Assembly (NCBI GenBank): GCA_031259225.1
Contig: JAIRLT010000210.1
Coordinates: 1-6,750 of the forward strand
Direction of reading: 5' to 3'
Length of the DNA stretch: 6,750 bases
Origin: Prevotellaceae bacterium
Lineage (GTDB): Bacteria; Bacteroidota; Bacteroidia; Bacteroidales; UBA932
How positions within the stretch are numbered: the stretch's first letter is position 1; each line of letters starts with the position of its first letter. Positions 6,497 to 6,750 of the stretch are shown in pieces. Both the position numbers and the translations under genes were made by a program. The notes beneath the pieces are model-generated. The model did not search any database, had not been told where the DNA came from, and saw only the letters and a list, made by a program, of their open reading frames with translations.

Positions 6497-6750
6497 TTAT
6501 TGCACCACTTCCACATCTTTGTCTGAGTTCAGGGCAAGTTGGTAGGTGTTGTTATAGCGCGTCAGCACGCCTTTGAGATGGACTTTCGTGCCGGCGGGAA
6601 ACGGAACGGGGGTGTCGGCAAACTTGGCATAGCCGCTTGTCCTGACGGCTATCTCGCCGCCGTTTATGGTAAAGGTGTGAATGCCGTATATGGCGTCATT
6701 CTCCGACGTATTGATGTCATTTTTCACCGCCCAAGTGGTTATCGGATAAG
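6497..6750 (-). CDS. C-terminal part of a DUF5689-like (OB-fold) protein
   Basis: The minus-strand frame is open to the right edge and 84 codons are visible. The GTG at 6727 is probably internal, because the reading continues upstream as YPITTWAV. The visible part contains IAVRTSGYAKFADTPVPFPAG followed by KVHLKGVLTRYNNTYQLALNSDKDVEVVQ and the stop. The RTSGYAKFAD motif and the closing Gly-Val-Leu-x-x-Tyr...Gln-Leu...Asp-Val pattern recall the DUF5689 OB-fold domain of exported Bacteroidota proteins, often lipoproteins with several such domains. Its function is unknown. It converges on tsaE across 78 bp with no clear terminator. The coding call is firm; the family assignment is from memory of the motif and is moderate. 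Confidence 0.7.
   Translation of the reverse strand, partial: YPITTWAVKNDINTSENDAIYGIHTFTINGGEIAVRTSGYAKFADTPVPFPAGTKVHLKGVLTRYNNTYQLALNSDKDVEVVQ

Overview
The window looks like a stretch of a Bacteroidota chromosome, probably Bacteroidales-like. Three things support this: a PorW/SprE-type lipoprotein, a family tied to the type IX secretion system (T9SS) found only in this phylum; a FISUMP-domain surface protein and a DUF5689-like protein, both typical of the phylum; and a perfect TAnnTTTG motif, the Bacteroidota sigma-factor -7 element, just upstream of the yifB start. Base composition is moderate, and the noncoding stretches are more AT-rich than the genes.

Layout. Positions 2-1096 (+) hold the 3' part of a cysteine-rich FISUMP protein whose start lies outside the window. 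Positions 1097-1649 form a 553-bp gap with no convincing gene. Its left half is rich in hairpins, ending in a good intrinsic terminator at 1294-1353. Just beyond that is a possible minus-strand promoter, and a plus-strand promoter for yifB lies at 1620-1627. Positions 1650-3188 (+) encode a complete YifB/ComM AAA+ ATPase. A 123-bp spacer follows, built largely of degenerate 7-bp repeats that run into the next start codon. Positions 3312-6011 (+) encode a complete PorW/SprE TPR lipoprotein. It overlaps by 4 bp the complete tsaE gene at 6008-6418 (+). After a 78-bp gap, the minus strand carries the 3' end of a DUF5689-like gene (6497-6750) that runs off the right edge and converges with tsaE.

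How the genes relate. porW and tsaE are almost certainly co-transcribed and probably translationally coupled, although one serves surface protein export or gliding and the other tRNA t6A synthesis. This looks like genomic bundling rather than one pathway. yifB has its own promoter and may read through into porW, because no terminator is visible between them. The FISUMP protein is the sort of exported surface protein found in T9SS organisms, but no T9SS C-terminal sorting domain can be recognised on it.

I see no defence system, mobile element, CRISPR array, tRNA or rRNA. The least explained parts are the heptamer-repeat spacer before porW and the structured noncoding region between the FISUMP gene and yifB.
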